NCBI GenBank assembly: GCA_028292045.1 | Contig: JAQGMZ010000169.1 | Span: forward strand, 1 to 42,028 | Length of the DNA: 42,028 nucleotides | Direction of reading: 5' to 3' | Origin: Polaromonas sp. | GTDB taxonomy: Bacteria; Pseudomonadota; Gammaproteobacteria; Burkholderiales; Burkholderiaceae_C | Shown here: piece after piece, positions 17,891-27,232 of the stretch | Position numbering within the stretch: the first letter of the stretch is position 1 | Layout: each line of letters opens with the position of its first letter | Translations under genes and position numbers: made by a program | Notes under the pieces: model-generated | The model's database searches: none | The model's input: the letters and a program-made list of their open reading frames with translations, nothing else | Told to the model about the DNA's origin: nothing

Positions 17891-19145
17891 GCGCCCAACA
17901 GGAGAATTCCAGCGAGGCTGGCGCATCGTGCTGCTGGCGCTGGCGGGCGCAGCGACCACCGTCAGCGTGACCCTGCTCTACAGTTTTGGCACCCTGGTGC
18001 TGCCGCTGGAACGCGCCTTTGGCTGGAGCCGGGGCGACCTGCAGATCGCCGTTGCCTGCATGTCGGGCGGTGTGGTGGTGGCCAGCCAGCTGGCCGGCTG
18101 GCTCAATCTGCGCTGGGGCATGCGGCGAATGACGCTGCTGTCTCTCATGGCGCTGCCGCTGGCCTTTTTGTCGATCACCTTCATGGGCAAGTCGATATTC
18201 TGGCTGTACCTGGGCTATTTCCTGATTCCCATTGCCGGTGTCGGCGTCACCTTCGTCACCTGGACGCAACTGGTGAGCGCATGGTTCAACCACAAGCGCG
18301 GGCTGGCGCTGGCGCTGGTGCTCTGCGGCTCGGGCATAGCCGCCGCCGTCTTGCCGCCTGCATTGACCTGGGCCATGGAGCGCTGGGACTGGCGGGCCGC
18401 CTATATCTTCATGGGCCTGCTCCCCCTGCTGCTGACGCTGCCGCTGGCGCTGCGATTCCTGGTGCCGAGTCCAGTCGCTGATTCAACCCCTGCATCCGCA
18501 AAACGCGGTGAAACCGCCGCGTCGGCCAGCTTCAGGCTGAGCGCGCGCTCCCGCAAGTTCTGGATTTTGAACACGGCCCTGACGCTGGTGGTGTCGGCCG
18601 TGGTCGGCATGGTGACCAACACCGTGCCGCTGCTGCGCGACATCGGCCTGACCGCCACCCAGGCCAGCAGCGTATTCAGTGTCTTCGGCATTGCATTGAT
18701 CTCCGGGCGGCTGCTCGCGGGCTGGTTGATCGACCGCCTGTGGGCGCCCGGCGTGGCAGCCGTGGCGCTGTTCATGCCGTGCATTGGCTGCCTGCTGCTG
18801 TGGACGGCCGATGCCGGATCGTCCACCTTGATGCTCACCGCTGCGGTGGCGCTGGTGGGCATTGGCGCCGGGGCCGAGTTCGATCTGTCGGCCTACCTGA
18901 TTTCACGCTATTTCGGCCTGAAGGATTATGGCCGCCTGTTCGGCATTCACCTCGGGCTGATCACCGCCGGCAGCATGCTGGCGCCGCTGATGTTCGCCGC
19001 GATGTACAAGGCCACTGGCGGCTATGGACCGCTACTGGCCTGGTGCGCCGGCTGCTGCGTGGTGGGGCCGCTGCTGCTGCTGACCCTGGGCCGTCAGCCG
19101 CCCCTGTCGGGCAACCAGGAAGAGCCAACCGGCCAGGTGGCCTGA
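17883..19145 (+). CDS. MFS transporter (monocarboxylate/oxalate-formate-antiporter-like)
   Basis: 12-TM-type hydrophobic ORF; FGWSRGDLQIAVACMSGG, paralogous to 24646..25932 (TNTVPLLRD, LIDRLWAPGVAAVAL, GAEFDLSAYLISRYFGLKDYGRLFG). Confidence 0.92.
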   Translation: MAERPTGEFQRGWRIVLLALAGAATTVSVTLLYSFGTLVLPLERAFGWSRGDLQIAVACMSGGVVVASQLAGWLNLRWGMRRMTLLSLMALPLAFLSITFMGKSIFWLYLGYFLIPIAGVGVTFVTWTQLVSAWFNHKRGLALALVLCGSGIAAAVLPPALTWAMERWDWRAAYIFMGLLPLLLTLPLALRFLVPSPVADSTPASAKRGETAASASFRLSARSRKFWILNTALTLVVSAVVGMVTNTVPLLRDIGLTATQASSVFSVFGIALISGRLLAGWLIDRLWAPGVAAVALFMPCIGCLLLWTADAGSSTLMLTAAVALVGIGAGAEFDLSAYLISRYFGLKDYGRLFGIHLGLITAGSMLAPLMFAAMYKATGGYGPLLAWCAGCCVVGPLLLLTLGRQPPLSGNQEEPTGQVA

Positions 19146-19152
19146 TGGTGGT

Positions 19153-20076
19153 TCAATGCTGGTAAGCAGTTTCGCGGCAGACGATGCCCTGGCTCTGGCG
19201 GTACTGCAGCGGCGTCAGGCCGGTGGCGCGGCGAAAGGCATCGCCGAAGGCCGCCGCGCTTTTGAATCCGCTGCTGTAGGCCACCTGCTTGATCAGTAAA
19301 TCGCCATCGTCCAGCAGCACCCGGGCGCGGGCGATATGCGTCGAGGCCACATAACTCCGAAGCGTCTGCCCGACGGTCCGCTTGAACAGGGTGGAGAGTT
19401 CACGGGCCGGCAACTGGCAGGCAGACGCCATTTCGGCAAGCGACAGGCCCTGGGTATCGGTTGCGCCTTCTATCAATTCCTTCAGCAGGCTTAGCTGGCG
19501 CTCGCTGAGTTTTCCTTGCGGCGCTTGCTTGTCTTCCTTGCCGCTGGTGCAGTGGCGGTGCAGCTCGATGGCCATCATGGTCAGGATGCAGCTGACCTGC
19601 AGGCCGCTGGCAAAAGACGGCGTCATGGTTTCCTCGGCCAGCCATTGCATGCCGGTGCGGATTTTTTCATTTTGCACATCGAGCGTGCAGTCCTGGTCCA
19701 CCTCGTTCCAGTGCCAGTCAATCGCGCCGAGCAGGCCCAGCCGCTTCGGGTCCATCACGCAAACAATGGCGTGGCGGCGGCCCGGATTCCAGTGAACCGA
19801 GCGCTGGGACTCCGGCGGCATGAAATTAAGCATGCCCACCGGGCGTGGCTTGCCGCCGGCAGTTTGCACGGTGTAGCGCGCCCGGCCCAGGGCAGGCGCC
19901 TCGGCCAGTTCAATCAGGCAATGGCGTCCGGACAAAAGGTTGATCGAGCCCGGCTCAGTCCAGTGGATTTCCTGAACACACACCTCATACGATGCCTCTT
20001 CCAGATGGGCGCCAATGACTTTCATGGGCGCAAGCGTGTTCATCAAAGGTTTGAGTTCGGCCGTCTGCATCTGCAA
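19153..20076 (-). CDS. AraC-family transcriptional regulator (third paralog)
   Basis: LSLAEMASACQLPARELSTLFKRTVGQTLRSYVASTHIARARVLLDDGDLLIKQVAYSSGFKSAAAFGDAFRRATGLTPLQYRQSQG. Confidence 0.9.
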   Translation of the reverse strand: MQMQTAELKPLMNTLAPMKVIGAHLEEASYEVCVQEIHWTEPGSINLLSGRHCLIELAEAPALGRARYTVQTAGGKPRPVGMLNFMPPESQRSVHWNPGRRHAIVCVMDPKRLGLLGAIDWHWNEVDQDCTLDVQNEKIRTGMQWLAEETMTPSFASGLQVSCILTMMAIELHRHCTSGKEDKQAPQGKLSERQLSLLKELIEGATDTQGLSLAEMASACQLPARELSTLFKRTVGQTLRSYVASTHIARARVLLDDGDLLIKQVAYSSGFKSAAAFGDAFRRATGLTPLQYRQSQGIVCRETAYQH

Positions 20077-20206
20077 GTCTCCTGGGAAGCCGTCAAAACC
20101 TGAATGATTTCAGTTGTGCGGCAAGTCCCATATGAGACACTAATTTCATATTTGTTCAAATACTCGTTATCCCTATGCATGAGTTCCCAATAAAACCGGG
20201 TTTGCG

Positions 20207-21910
20207 TTATTGCGCCTGTGCCAGGGCTTGCGCCGCAATGAAACCGAAAGTCATGCCCAGTGTGTTGTTGGCGCCATTGCCGGGTGCGCGGCCACGCCAT
20301 AAAGAATTCATGTCCAGGCCCACGGCCTGCAGGCCGGGAATGACCGCGCCCTGCGTGTCGAGCACGCGGGCGCGCGTGTCCACCCGGAGGCCAAGGGTCG
20401 TGGTGGAGTCGCCGGGAAAGATCCGCACCGCGTAGAAAGGACTTTTGCGAATGGGTCCAAGGCATGCGTTGGGCTGATGCGTTGCGTCGCCCATGAAGGC
20501 ATCGGCGGGGTTGCTGCCGCGTTGAAAATCGTCATCCACCCCGAAATCAGCCTGTGCATTGAAGCGTTCGACCGCCGCCTTGAAATCAACTGGCGGCGCG
20601 CCTATGCGGTCGGCCAGTCCTTCGAGCGTTGGCGCGGTGATGACGTAGCCAGCGGCAATCAGGCGCTGCAAGCCCCATCCGCCCGGACGCACCAGGCCAA
20701 GTCCGTACCGGCGTATGAACGCATGATCGCAAACCAGGTGCGCGGGAACCGAGCCGGTGCGGTGCATCGCCTCGACCAGGTTGGTGGCCGACTCATTGCC
20801 AAAGCGCCGCCCCTGCGCATTGACGGCAATGCAGCCCGGCTTGCCCCGGTCCAGGAACAGGTGCGGGAACTTCTGCAGCGTGCCGTCGGCCTTGCGAAGC
20901 ACTGACACCACGACCCAGCCGGCATTGCTCAGGTTGTCGCCGTCGAAATGGCCGCCCAGGGCCATCGCGGTGTTCAGGCCGTCGCCGGTATTGCCTTCGG
21001 GCACCAGCGATACATGGTGTGCGGGAAAGGGAATGTGCTGGTGGCGCATCTGCGCATTCGCCGAAAAACCCCCGCTCGACAGCACCACGCCGCGACGCGC
21101 CCTGACAGTGACCGCAATACCTTCCCGAATCACGACCACCCCCGTTACCCTGCCCCCTTCATAGACCAGGCTTTCCATGGGTGCGTTGCGCCACAGCATG
21201 ACCCGGGCATCCAGCGCGGAACGCAGCAGTCGCGCAGCCAGCGCATTGCCCATGGTCAGCCGGGTGCCGCGCGGGTAGCGAAGCCGGTCAACGCCATAGC
21301 GGAGCGCGAGCCGGGCCATGTGCCGGAAAGACGTGAAAGACCGGCTCATGTTGGCCGCATGCCCCATGTCGTCCAGGCCGATCATCAGGCCGCCGGGCGC
21401 GTTGAACTCAGCCAGGGGTGGACGCAGCAAGCCAAAGTGGCCGCCCAGTGCGCGCCCGTCGAATTCCAGCGGACACAGCAACCGTCCATCGCGGGAAAAG
21501 CCGCTCGCCTGCGGGTGCCAGTCGGCAAAGCCGCGCTGCACCTTGAACCGCACCGCCGTATGGGTTTGCAAGAAATCGACCATGCTGGGCGCGGCCGCTA
21601 GAAATGCTTCCAGCAGGTCCGAACGCAGCGTTGGCCCCACCACCTCGTGTACATAACGCGAGGCCATGCCCGGCTCTTCGTGAATGCCGGCCTGCGTGGC
21701 AAGTGAACTGCCCGGCACCCAGATGCCTCCGCCCGACAAGGCGGTGGTGCCGCCGAAATAAGCGGTTTTCTCCACCAGCAGGACATCCAGGCCATGGCGC
21801 GCCGCCACCGTGGCGGCGGTCAGTCCGGCGCCGCCCGAGCCGACCACCACCACGTCCTTGACGATGGATTCGCCGGCCGCATGCGCATTGTCCGGCTCAG
21901 GCGGGCCCAT
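20207..21910 (-). CDS. FAD-binding oxidoreductase, 3-ketosteroid-dehydrogenase/fumarate-reductase flavoprotein-like
   Basis: VVVVGSGGAGLTAATVAARHGLDVLLVEKTAYFGGTTALSGGGIWVPG (GxGxxG) and C-terminal APGNGANNTLGMTFGFIAAQAL. Confidence 0.88.
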   Translation of the reverse strand: MGPPEPDNAHAAGESIVKDVVVVGSGGAGLTAATVAARHGLDVLLVEKTAYFGGTTALSGGGIWVPGSSLATQAGIHEEPGMASRYVHEVVGPTLRSDLLEAFLAAAPSMVDFLQTHTAVRFKVQRGFADWHPQASGFSRDGRLLCPLEFDGRALGGHFGLLRPPLAEFNAPGGLMIGLDDMGHAANMSRSFTSFRHMARLALRYGVDRLRYPRGTRLTMGNALAARLLRSALDARVMLWRNAPMESLVYEGGRVTGVVVIREGIAVTVRARRGVVLSSGGFSANAQMRHQHIPFPAHHVSLVPEGNTGDGLNTAMALGGHFDGDNLSNAGWVVVSVLRKADGTLQKFPHLFLDRGKPGCIAVNAQGRRFGNESATNLVEAMHRTGSVPAHLVCDHAFIRRYGLGLVRPGGWGLQRLIAAGYVITAPTLEGLADRIGAPPVDFKAAVERFNAQADFGVDDDFQRGSNPADAFMGDATHQPNACLGPIRKSPFYAVRIFPGDSTTTLGLRVDTRARVLDTQGAVIPGLQAVGLDMNSLWRGRAPGNGANNTLGMTFGFIAAQALAQAQ

Positions 21911-22724
21911 AGAAATTGTCGAGAAAACTGCTTTGGGCTTCCACCCGTTCGCGCCGCAACCGGGCGGAAATCAAGGGATTGTCCGATGCTTCCTCGGCGC
22001 ACAGCACCAGCGTCGGGCCGTGTGGAAGGCTGGCCAGCCCAAGGCGGGCGGCCTCCTGCGACGAGGTGAGTTTGACCGTGTCGGGCGACAGGTTGAACCG
22101 GGCAAAAACGGTGCGCAGCTTGGGCGTGTCGGTGGCGCCAAGCTGCAGGTTCAGGACATCGACGCCATGCGGTTTCAGCTCTTTCCACAAGCTTTCGCCA
22201 AAGTTCATGGCGTAGGCCTTGGTGGCGGTGTAGATCGCCAGGCGACCGCAGCCGCCCAGTGCGGCTTCGGAGCCCACCAGGAGCAGGCCGCCGCGGCCGC
22301 GCTTGACAAAAGCCGTGGCAAAGCCGTGGCAGGCCTCGGTCAGCAGATCGATATTGCGCTGGGTCAGCGATTTCCAGGCCGCGTAGGAGCTGTCCAGAAA
22401 CCGGCCGCCCACGCTGTCGCCGCCCGCGTTGAAAACAACCAGCCCCAGGTCGCGGCCTTCAGCCGCCTGTTGCAGTTCGGCGGCAGCCGTCGGCGAGGTC
22501 AGGTCCAGCGGCAGCGTCACCACTTCCACGCCATGCTCGGCACGTATCCGGGTGGCCAGTTCCTCCAGCTTGTCCGGGCGGCGTGCGACCAGGATCAGGT
22601 GCAAGCCCTTGGCGGCAGCCTGAAGCGCAAACTCGGCGCCGGTCCCTTCCGACGCGCCGGCCACCATCGCCCACGGGCCATAGCGGTTCAAAAATTCAGA
22701 ATCGGAAAGGTAAGGCAGGGACAT
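21897..22724 (-). CDS. short-chain dehydrogenase/reductase (SDR)
   Basis: WAMVAGASEGTGAEFALQAAAKGLHLILVARR, VFNAGG, YTATKAY; start at MSLPYLSDSEF; 3' end overlaps the start of the flavoprotein gene by 14 nt. Confidence 0.88.
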   Translation of the reverse strand: MSLPYLSDSEFLNRYGPWAMVAGASEGTGAEFALQAAAKGLHLILVARRPDKLEELATRIRAEHGVEVVTLPLDLTSPTAAAELQQAAEGRDLGLVVFNAGGDSVGGRFLDSSYAAWKSLTQRNIDLLTEACHGFATAFVKRGRGGLLLVGSEAALGGCGRLAIYTATKAYAMNFGESLWKELKPHGVDVLNLQLGATDTPKLRTVFARFNLSPDTVKLTSSQEAARLGLASLPHGPTLVLCAEEASDNPLISARLRRERVEAQSSFLDNFYGPA

Positions 22725-22939
22725 GATATGGAAACCGCAGTGTGAAGATACCTTCATCTTCGGTGACCGTCTGCACTCGCACAAGCCAGCCGAACGTTGC
22801 CGAACGCTGCAACGCTATCGGCGAAATACATTGCACGCCGGCGCAGCCCACTGCCGAATAGGGCATTTTCATAGGCTGCACAGCGTCAATCGAATGTGAA
22901 TTGTTTGCAATACCCGGTGCCATCCGTGTTTCCCCCTAG

Positions 22940-22954
22940 TTGGCTTCAAGCCAA
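22940..22954. promoter_or_regulatory. candidate operator: 15-bp palindrome TTGGCTT-C-AAGCCAA in divergent intergenic region
   Basis: Read directly; between SDR (start 22724, -) and flavoprotein (start 23072, +). Confidence 0.4.
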
Positions 22955-23071
22955 TCGTTCTTCGTTTGACCCCGGGTACACCAGCCAAGGTTGAACAGAT
23001 TTCAAACTTGTGATTAACTCATCGGCTACGGGCAAGCGCTGCCCATCCAATTCAAGACAACAAGGAACCCC

Positions 23072-24649
23072 ATGACAACAAATACCTACGACGTGGCAAT
23101 CGTTGGCGGCGGCCACAACGGACTGTCGGCAGCCTGCTACCTGGCCATGTCGGGCAAGAAGGTTCTGGTGATTGAAGCGCTGGCCAAGGTGGGCGGCATG
23201 GCCACCTCGGGCGCCGTCATACCGGAAGCGCCGCAGCACATCGTGCACACCTGTGCGCTGGACCTGATGTCCCTGCGGGTCCATCCCATGATGCCGGTCG
23301 AACTGGAACTGGATAGACACGGCTTTCGGCAGGTCGAGATGACGCCGGGCTATGTGTACCTGCACCCGGACGGCAATTCGCTGGTGTTCTGGCGCGATCC
23401 GCTAAAAACCGCTGAGGAAATCCGGCGCTTTTCTGCCAAAGATGCCGAGGCTTTCCTTGATTTCATGAAAGTGCTCGATGCCTTCATGGACATCGCCGTG
23501 CCGATGATGCGGGTTGACCCGACGCGTTTTAATTTTGGCGCCAAGTTCGGCGCGCTGCGCGCCGTGCTGAAAAATATCAAGCTCAAGCCCGACATCGTCG
23601 CGCTGATGACCGGCTCGGCCTACCAGGCGACGCTGGAACGCTTCGAGCATCCGGTGACCATTTCGGCGATGTGCTGCCTGGTCGGCGCCGCCGGTCCGAT
23701 CACCAACGACGGCACCGGTATCTATTTCATCCTGCTCGGATTTTTGCACCGCTTTGGCGTCGGCCGCGTGGTGGGCGGCATGCAGCAGCTGACCAATGCC
23801 ATGGCTTCGCGGTTGAAAGAGCTGGGCGGCGAGATCATGACCTCGGCGCCCGTGGACGAAATTGTCGCCGAGGGCGGCAAGGTGCAGGGCGTGAAACTGC
23901 GCGACGGGCGCTTCATCGAAGCCCGTGCCGTGGTGGCCACGGTGCATCCGAAAATGGCCTTCGAGATGCTGACGCCCGGCTCCATGGACAGCAAGCTGAT
24001 GACGCGCGTGGCGCTGGCGCCGGCCAATGCCCACGGCGCTTCGCCCCTCAAGGTGGACATGGCGCTCAGCGGCCAGGTGTCGGTCAGGCGTCACCAGTCG
24101 CTGCGCCATGATGGACTCGACCTGCGCAAGAGCGTGCTGTTGATCGGAACCGCCGAGGCGGTGCTGGAAAATTTTGCCACGTCGGCACGCGGCGAAGTCC
24201 CCAAGCTGCCGTACATGTGGATCACGGCGCCCAGCGCCGTTGACCCGTCGCAGGCGCCTGAAGGCCAGGACGTGGCTTATCTTTACCCGGTCGCCATGCC
24301 GGTGAACCCGCGCGAAGGCTGGGACGCGATTCGCGACCGTGTGGGGCAACAGGTGATCGACCACGCCAGCGAGTACATGGATGGGCTGAAGTCCTTCGAA
24401 ATCGGTCGCCGGGTCGAAGCCTCGCCGGACCTCGCCAAGCGCCTGAATGTTCACAACGGCTGCGTGGTCCATGTCGACACGTCGACCATGCGGTCCGGCC
24501 AGAACCGGCCCGTCCAGGGGGCTGGCGTTGAAATTTTGCCAGTCGCCGGGTTTTACCTCGGCGGCGCTGGCATACACCCCGGTGGCGGCATCAACGGCCT
24601 GCCAGGCCGTATTGCGGCCAATCGGGTCAAACGCTTTCTGGCGAAATGA
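23072..24649 (+). CDS. NAD(P)/FAD-dependent oxidoreductase, phytoene-desaturase/CrtI-like
   Basis: DVAIVGGGHNGLSAACYLAMSGKKVLVIEALAKVGGMATS N-terminal FAD motif; C-terminal GGAGIHPGGGINGLPGRIAANRV. Confidence 0.9.
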   Translation: MTTNTYDVAIVGGGHNGLSAACYLAMSGKKVLVIEALAKVGGMATSGAVIPEAPQHIVHTCALDLMSLRVHPMMPVELELDRHGFRQVEMTPGYVYLHPDGNSLVFWRDPLKTAEEIRRFSAKDAEAFLDFMKVLDAFMDIAVPMMRVDPTRFNFGAKFGALRAVLKNIKLKPDIVALMTGSAYQATLERFEHPVTISAMCCLVGAAGPITNDGTGIYFILLGFLHRFGVGRVVGGMQQLTNAMASRLKELGGEIMTSAPVDEIVAEGGKVQGVKLRDGRFIEARAVVATVHPKMAFEMLTPGSMDSKLMTRVALAPANAHGASPLKVDMALSGQVSVRRHQSLRHDGLDLRKSVLLIGTAEAVLENFATSARGEVPKLPYMWITAPSAVDPSQAPEGQDVAYLYPVAMPVNPREGWDAIRDRVGQQVIDHASEYMDGLKSFEIGRRVEASPDLAKRLNVHNGCVVHVDTSTMRSGQNRPVQGAGVEILPVAGFYLGGAGIHPGGGINGLPGRIAANRVKRFLAK

Positions 24650-25932
24650 CCGCCGCGTCGCGCCCGCTCGCAGCCACGGCTCCGGGCGAATTCTCGACGG
24701 GCTGGCCGACGCTGGCGCTCGCGCTGGCGGGCGTTGCCACCAGCGTCAGCGCCCTGCTCATCTACAGCCTGGGCACGATGATCGTTCCGCTGGAGCAAGC
24801 CATGGGCTGGAGCCGGGCCGACCTGCAGATTGCCGTGAGTTTTCTGGCCGCCGGCGGCGCGCTGTCGGTCAACCTGGTGGGCTGGCTGAACCTGCGCTAC
24901 GGCATGCGCGCCGTTACCGGCGTGTCCCTGTTCGCCGTGGCGCTGTCGTTCGCGTCGCTTGCGCTCATGCACACCTCGATCGGCTGGATGTACCTGGGTT
25001 ACTTCATGCTGCCCCTGATCGGGCTGGGCACCACGCCGGTAACCTGGACCCAGATCGTCGCCCAGCATTTTCACCGCCACCGCGGCCTGGCCTTGTCGCT
25101 GGTGCTGTGCGGCACCGGGGTGACTGCCGCCGTGCTGCCTTCGCTGCTGACCTGGACCATCGACCGCTGGGGCTGGCAGGCAGGCTACCTGACCCTGGCC
25201 GCCCTGCCCTTGCTGATGGGGCTGTCGTTGAGCTGGCGTTATCTGCCGTCTTTCGGCACGCAGCCCGCGCATGCGCGCAGTGCCGAAAGCCTGGCTGCCG
25301 CCCAAAGCGGCATGCCATTTAAGGAGGCTTTGAAGGACCGCCGTTTCTGGCTCTGCAACATCGGCCTGGGCCTGGTGGTGTCGGCCATCTACGGCATGGC
25401 GACCAACACCGTGCCGCTGCTGCGCGACATGGGCCTGTCAGCGGCAGAGGCCGGAGGTATTTTCGGTGTTTTCGGCGTGTCGCTGATCATCGGGCGGATT
25501 GGCGTGGGCACGCTCATCGACAGGCTGTGGGCGCCCGGCGTGGCGGCTGTCGCGCTGGGGCTGCCCGCCATTGGCTGCCTGATGTTCCTGGGTGCGGATG
25601 CCTCCTCGCCCATACCGGTGCTGATTGTCGCCACCGCCTTGATCGGCATAGGTTCGGGCGCTGAATTCGACATTGCCGCCTACCTGGTGTCGCGCTATTT
25701 CGGACTGCGCGACTACGGCCGCCTGTTCGGCCTGCACCTGGGCGTGGTCACGCTTGGCTCGACCGTGGCGCCTTTTGCCTTTGCCGCGATGCTGCGCAAT
25801 ACCGGTGGCTATGCGGCGATGCTGATGGTTTGCGCCGCCTGCTGCGTCGCTGGCCCGCTGCTCTTGCTGATGCTCGGCCGATACCCGGCAGAGGTCAATT
25901 CTGTAAATCCCCAACTGGACCGCGTAACATGA
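24646..25932 (+). CDS. MFS transporter (paralog of 17883..19145)
   Basis: Overlapping ATGA start; long hydrophobic ORF sharing multiple motifs with the first MFS gene. Confidence 0.92.
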   Translation: MTAASRPLAATAPGEFSTGWPTLALALAGVATSVSALLIYSLGTMIVPLEQAMGWSRADLQIAVSFLAAGGALSVNLVGWLNLRYGMRAVTGVSLFAVALSFASLALMHTSIGWMYLGYFMLPLIGLGTTPVTWTQIVAQHFHRHRGLALSLVLCGTGVTAAVLPSLLTWTIDRWGWQAGYLTLAALPLLMGLSLSWRYLPSFGTQPAHARSAESLAAAQSGMPFKEALKDRRFWLCNIGLGLVVSAIYGMATNTVPLLRDMGLSAAEAGGIFGVFGVSLIIGRIGVGTLIDRLWAPGVAAVALGLPAIGCLMFLGADASSPIPVLIVATALIGIGSGAEFDIAAYLVSRYFGLRDYGRLFGLHLGVVTLGSTVAPFAFAAMLRNTGGYAAMLMVCAACCVAGPLLLLMLGRYPAEVNSVNPQLDRVT

Positions 25933-27206
25933 CATCAACCGCCACTTCCCCCGCCCAACTGGAAAGCGCTTTTTCCGCCGTGTCGGACCTATTCAAAGGC
26001 GCGGATGTCGATTTTCATGCGCTCTGCAGCGAAATGCGACACAACTCGCCCGTCTACGAAGGCGATTTCGTCGCCCGCCTGGGCGTGCCCACCAATGCCG
26101 GGGTGCACGAACCACGCCCCACCGTCGCCCTGTTCAAATACCACGACGTCATGTCCGTCATGAAAGACGCCACCAACTTCACCAACGGTTTTATTGCCGA
26201 GGGACTGGGCGCTTTTTTCGATGGCCTCATCATTCTGGCGATGGATGGCGACCAGCACCGGCGGGTGCGCGCCTTGCTCCAGCCCGCCTTCATGCCCGCG
26301 TCGGTCAATTCCTGGCGCCCGATGATCGACCGTGTGATGCGGGAGGACTTTTTATTGCCGCTGGTGCCCGCCAAACGCGCCGAACTCATGGACTTCGGCC
26401 TGAATTTTCCGATCCGCGCCATTTATGCGGTCATGGGCTTTCCGGAAGACGATCCGGAAAAATACAAACAGTACGCCGGCTGGGCGCTCACCATGCTGGG
26501 CGGCAACCAGATCGACCCGGCCAAGGTGCCTGAAGCGCGCAAACAGGCCGGCATCGCGGTCAAGGCGCTTTACGATGCGATCAAGGAAGTGGTGGTCGAG
26601 CGCCGCGCCGCCGGCACCGATGGCGACGACCTGATCCACCGCCTGCTGCGCGCCGAGCATGAAGGCAAGAAGCTCGACGACCATGAAGTCGCCACCTTCG
26701 TGCGCTCGCTGCTCCCCGCAGCCGGCGAAACGACGACCCGCACCTTCAGTTCGGTCATGACGCAACTGTTGCAGCGGCCCGGGCTGATGGAGCGCGTCCG
26801 CAACGACCGCAGCCTCTTGGCCAAGGTCATCGACGAAACGGTTCGCTTCGAACCGGTGGCCACGTTCAAGGTCCGCCAGGCCGCCAGGGACATGGAAATC
26901 GGTGGCGTGAAAATTCCCAAGGGCGGCATGGTGCAGTGCATCGTGGCATCGGCCAACCGGGACGAAGACGTGTTTGAGAATGCCGGCGAATTCAATATCG
27001 ACCGCCGCATGAAACCCTCGTTCGGCTTTGGCTTCGGCACGCACATGTGCATCGGGCAGTTCGTGGCCAAGATCGAACTGACGTCGGCCATCAACACCAT
27101 CCTGGACCTGTTCCCCAACATCCGCCTCGACCCCGACAGGCCGGCACCGCAGATCACCGGCGCCATGTTGCGCGGCGCCAAGTCGGTTGCCGTGATCTGG
27201 GACTGA
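25929..27206 (+). CDS. cytochrome P450
   Basis: Heme loop FGFGFGTHMCIG, I-helix AAGETTTR, ExxR (ETVR); ATGA overlap with MFS stop. Confidence 0.95.
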   Translation: MTSTATSPAQLESAFSAVSDLFKGADVDFHALCSEMRHNSPVYEGDFVARLGVPTNAGVHEPRPTVALFKYHDVMSVMKDATNFTNGFIAEGLGAFFDGLIILAMDGDQHRRVRALLQPAFMPASVNSWRPMIDRVMREDFLLPLVPAKRAELMDFGLNFPIRAIYAVMGFPEDDPEKYKQYAGWALTMLGGNQIDPAKVPEARKQAGIAVKALYDAIKEVVVERRAAGTDGDDLIHRLLRAEHEGKKLDDHEVATFVRSLLPAAGETTTRTFSSVMTQLLQRPGLMERVRNDRSLLAKVIDETVRFEPVATFKVRQAARDMEIGGVKIPKGGMVQCIVASANRDEDVFENAGEFNIDRRMKPSFGFGFGTHMCIGQFVAKIELTSAINTILDLFPNIRLDPDRPAPQITGAMLRGAKSVAVIWD

Positions 27207-27232
27207 TGAAAACCACCACTGGAAATAAAGTA

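Noticed and set aside
23402-24577. 391-aa minus-strand ORF antisense to the CrtI-like flavoprotein
   Set aside because: Shadow ORF; the plus strand has FAD-binding motifs.
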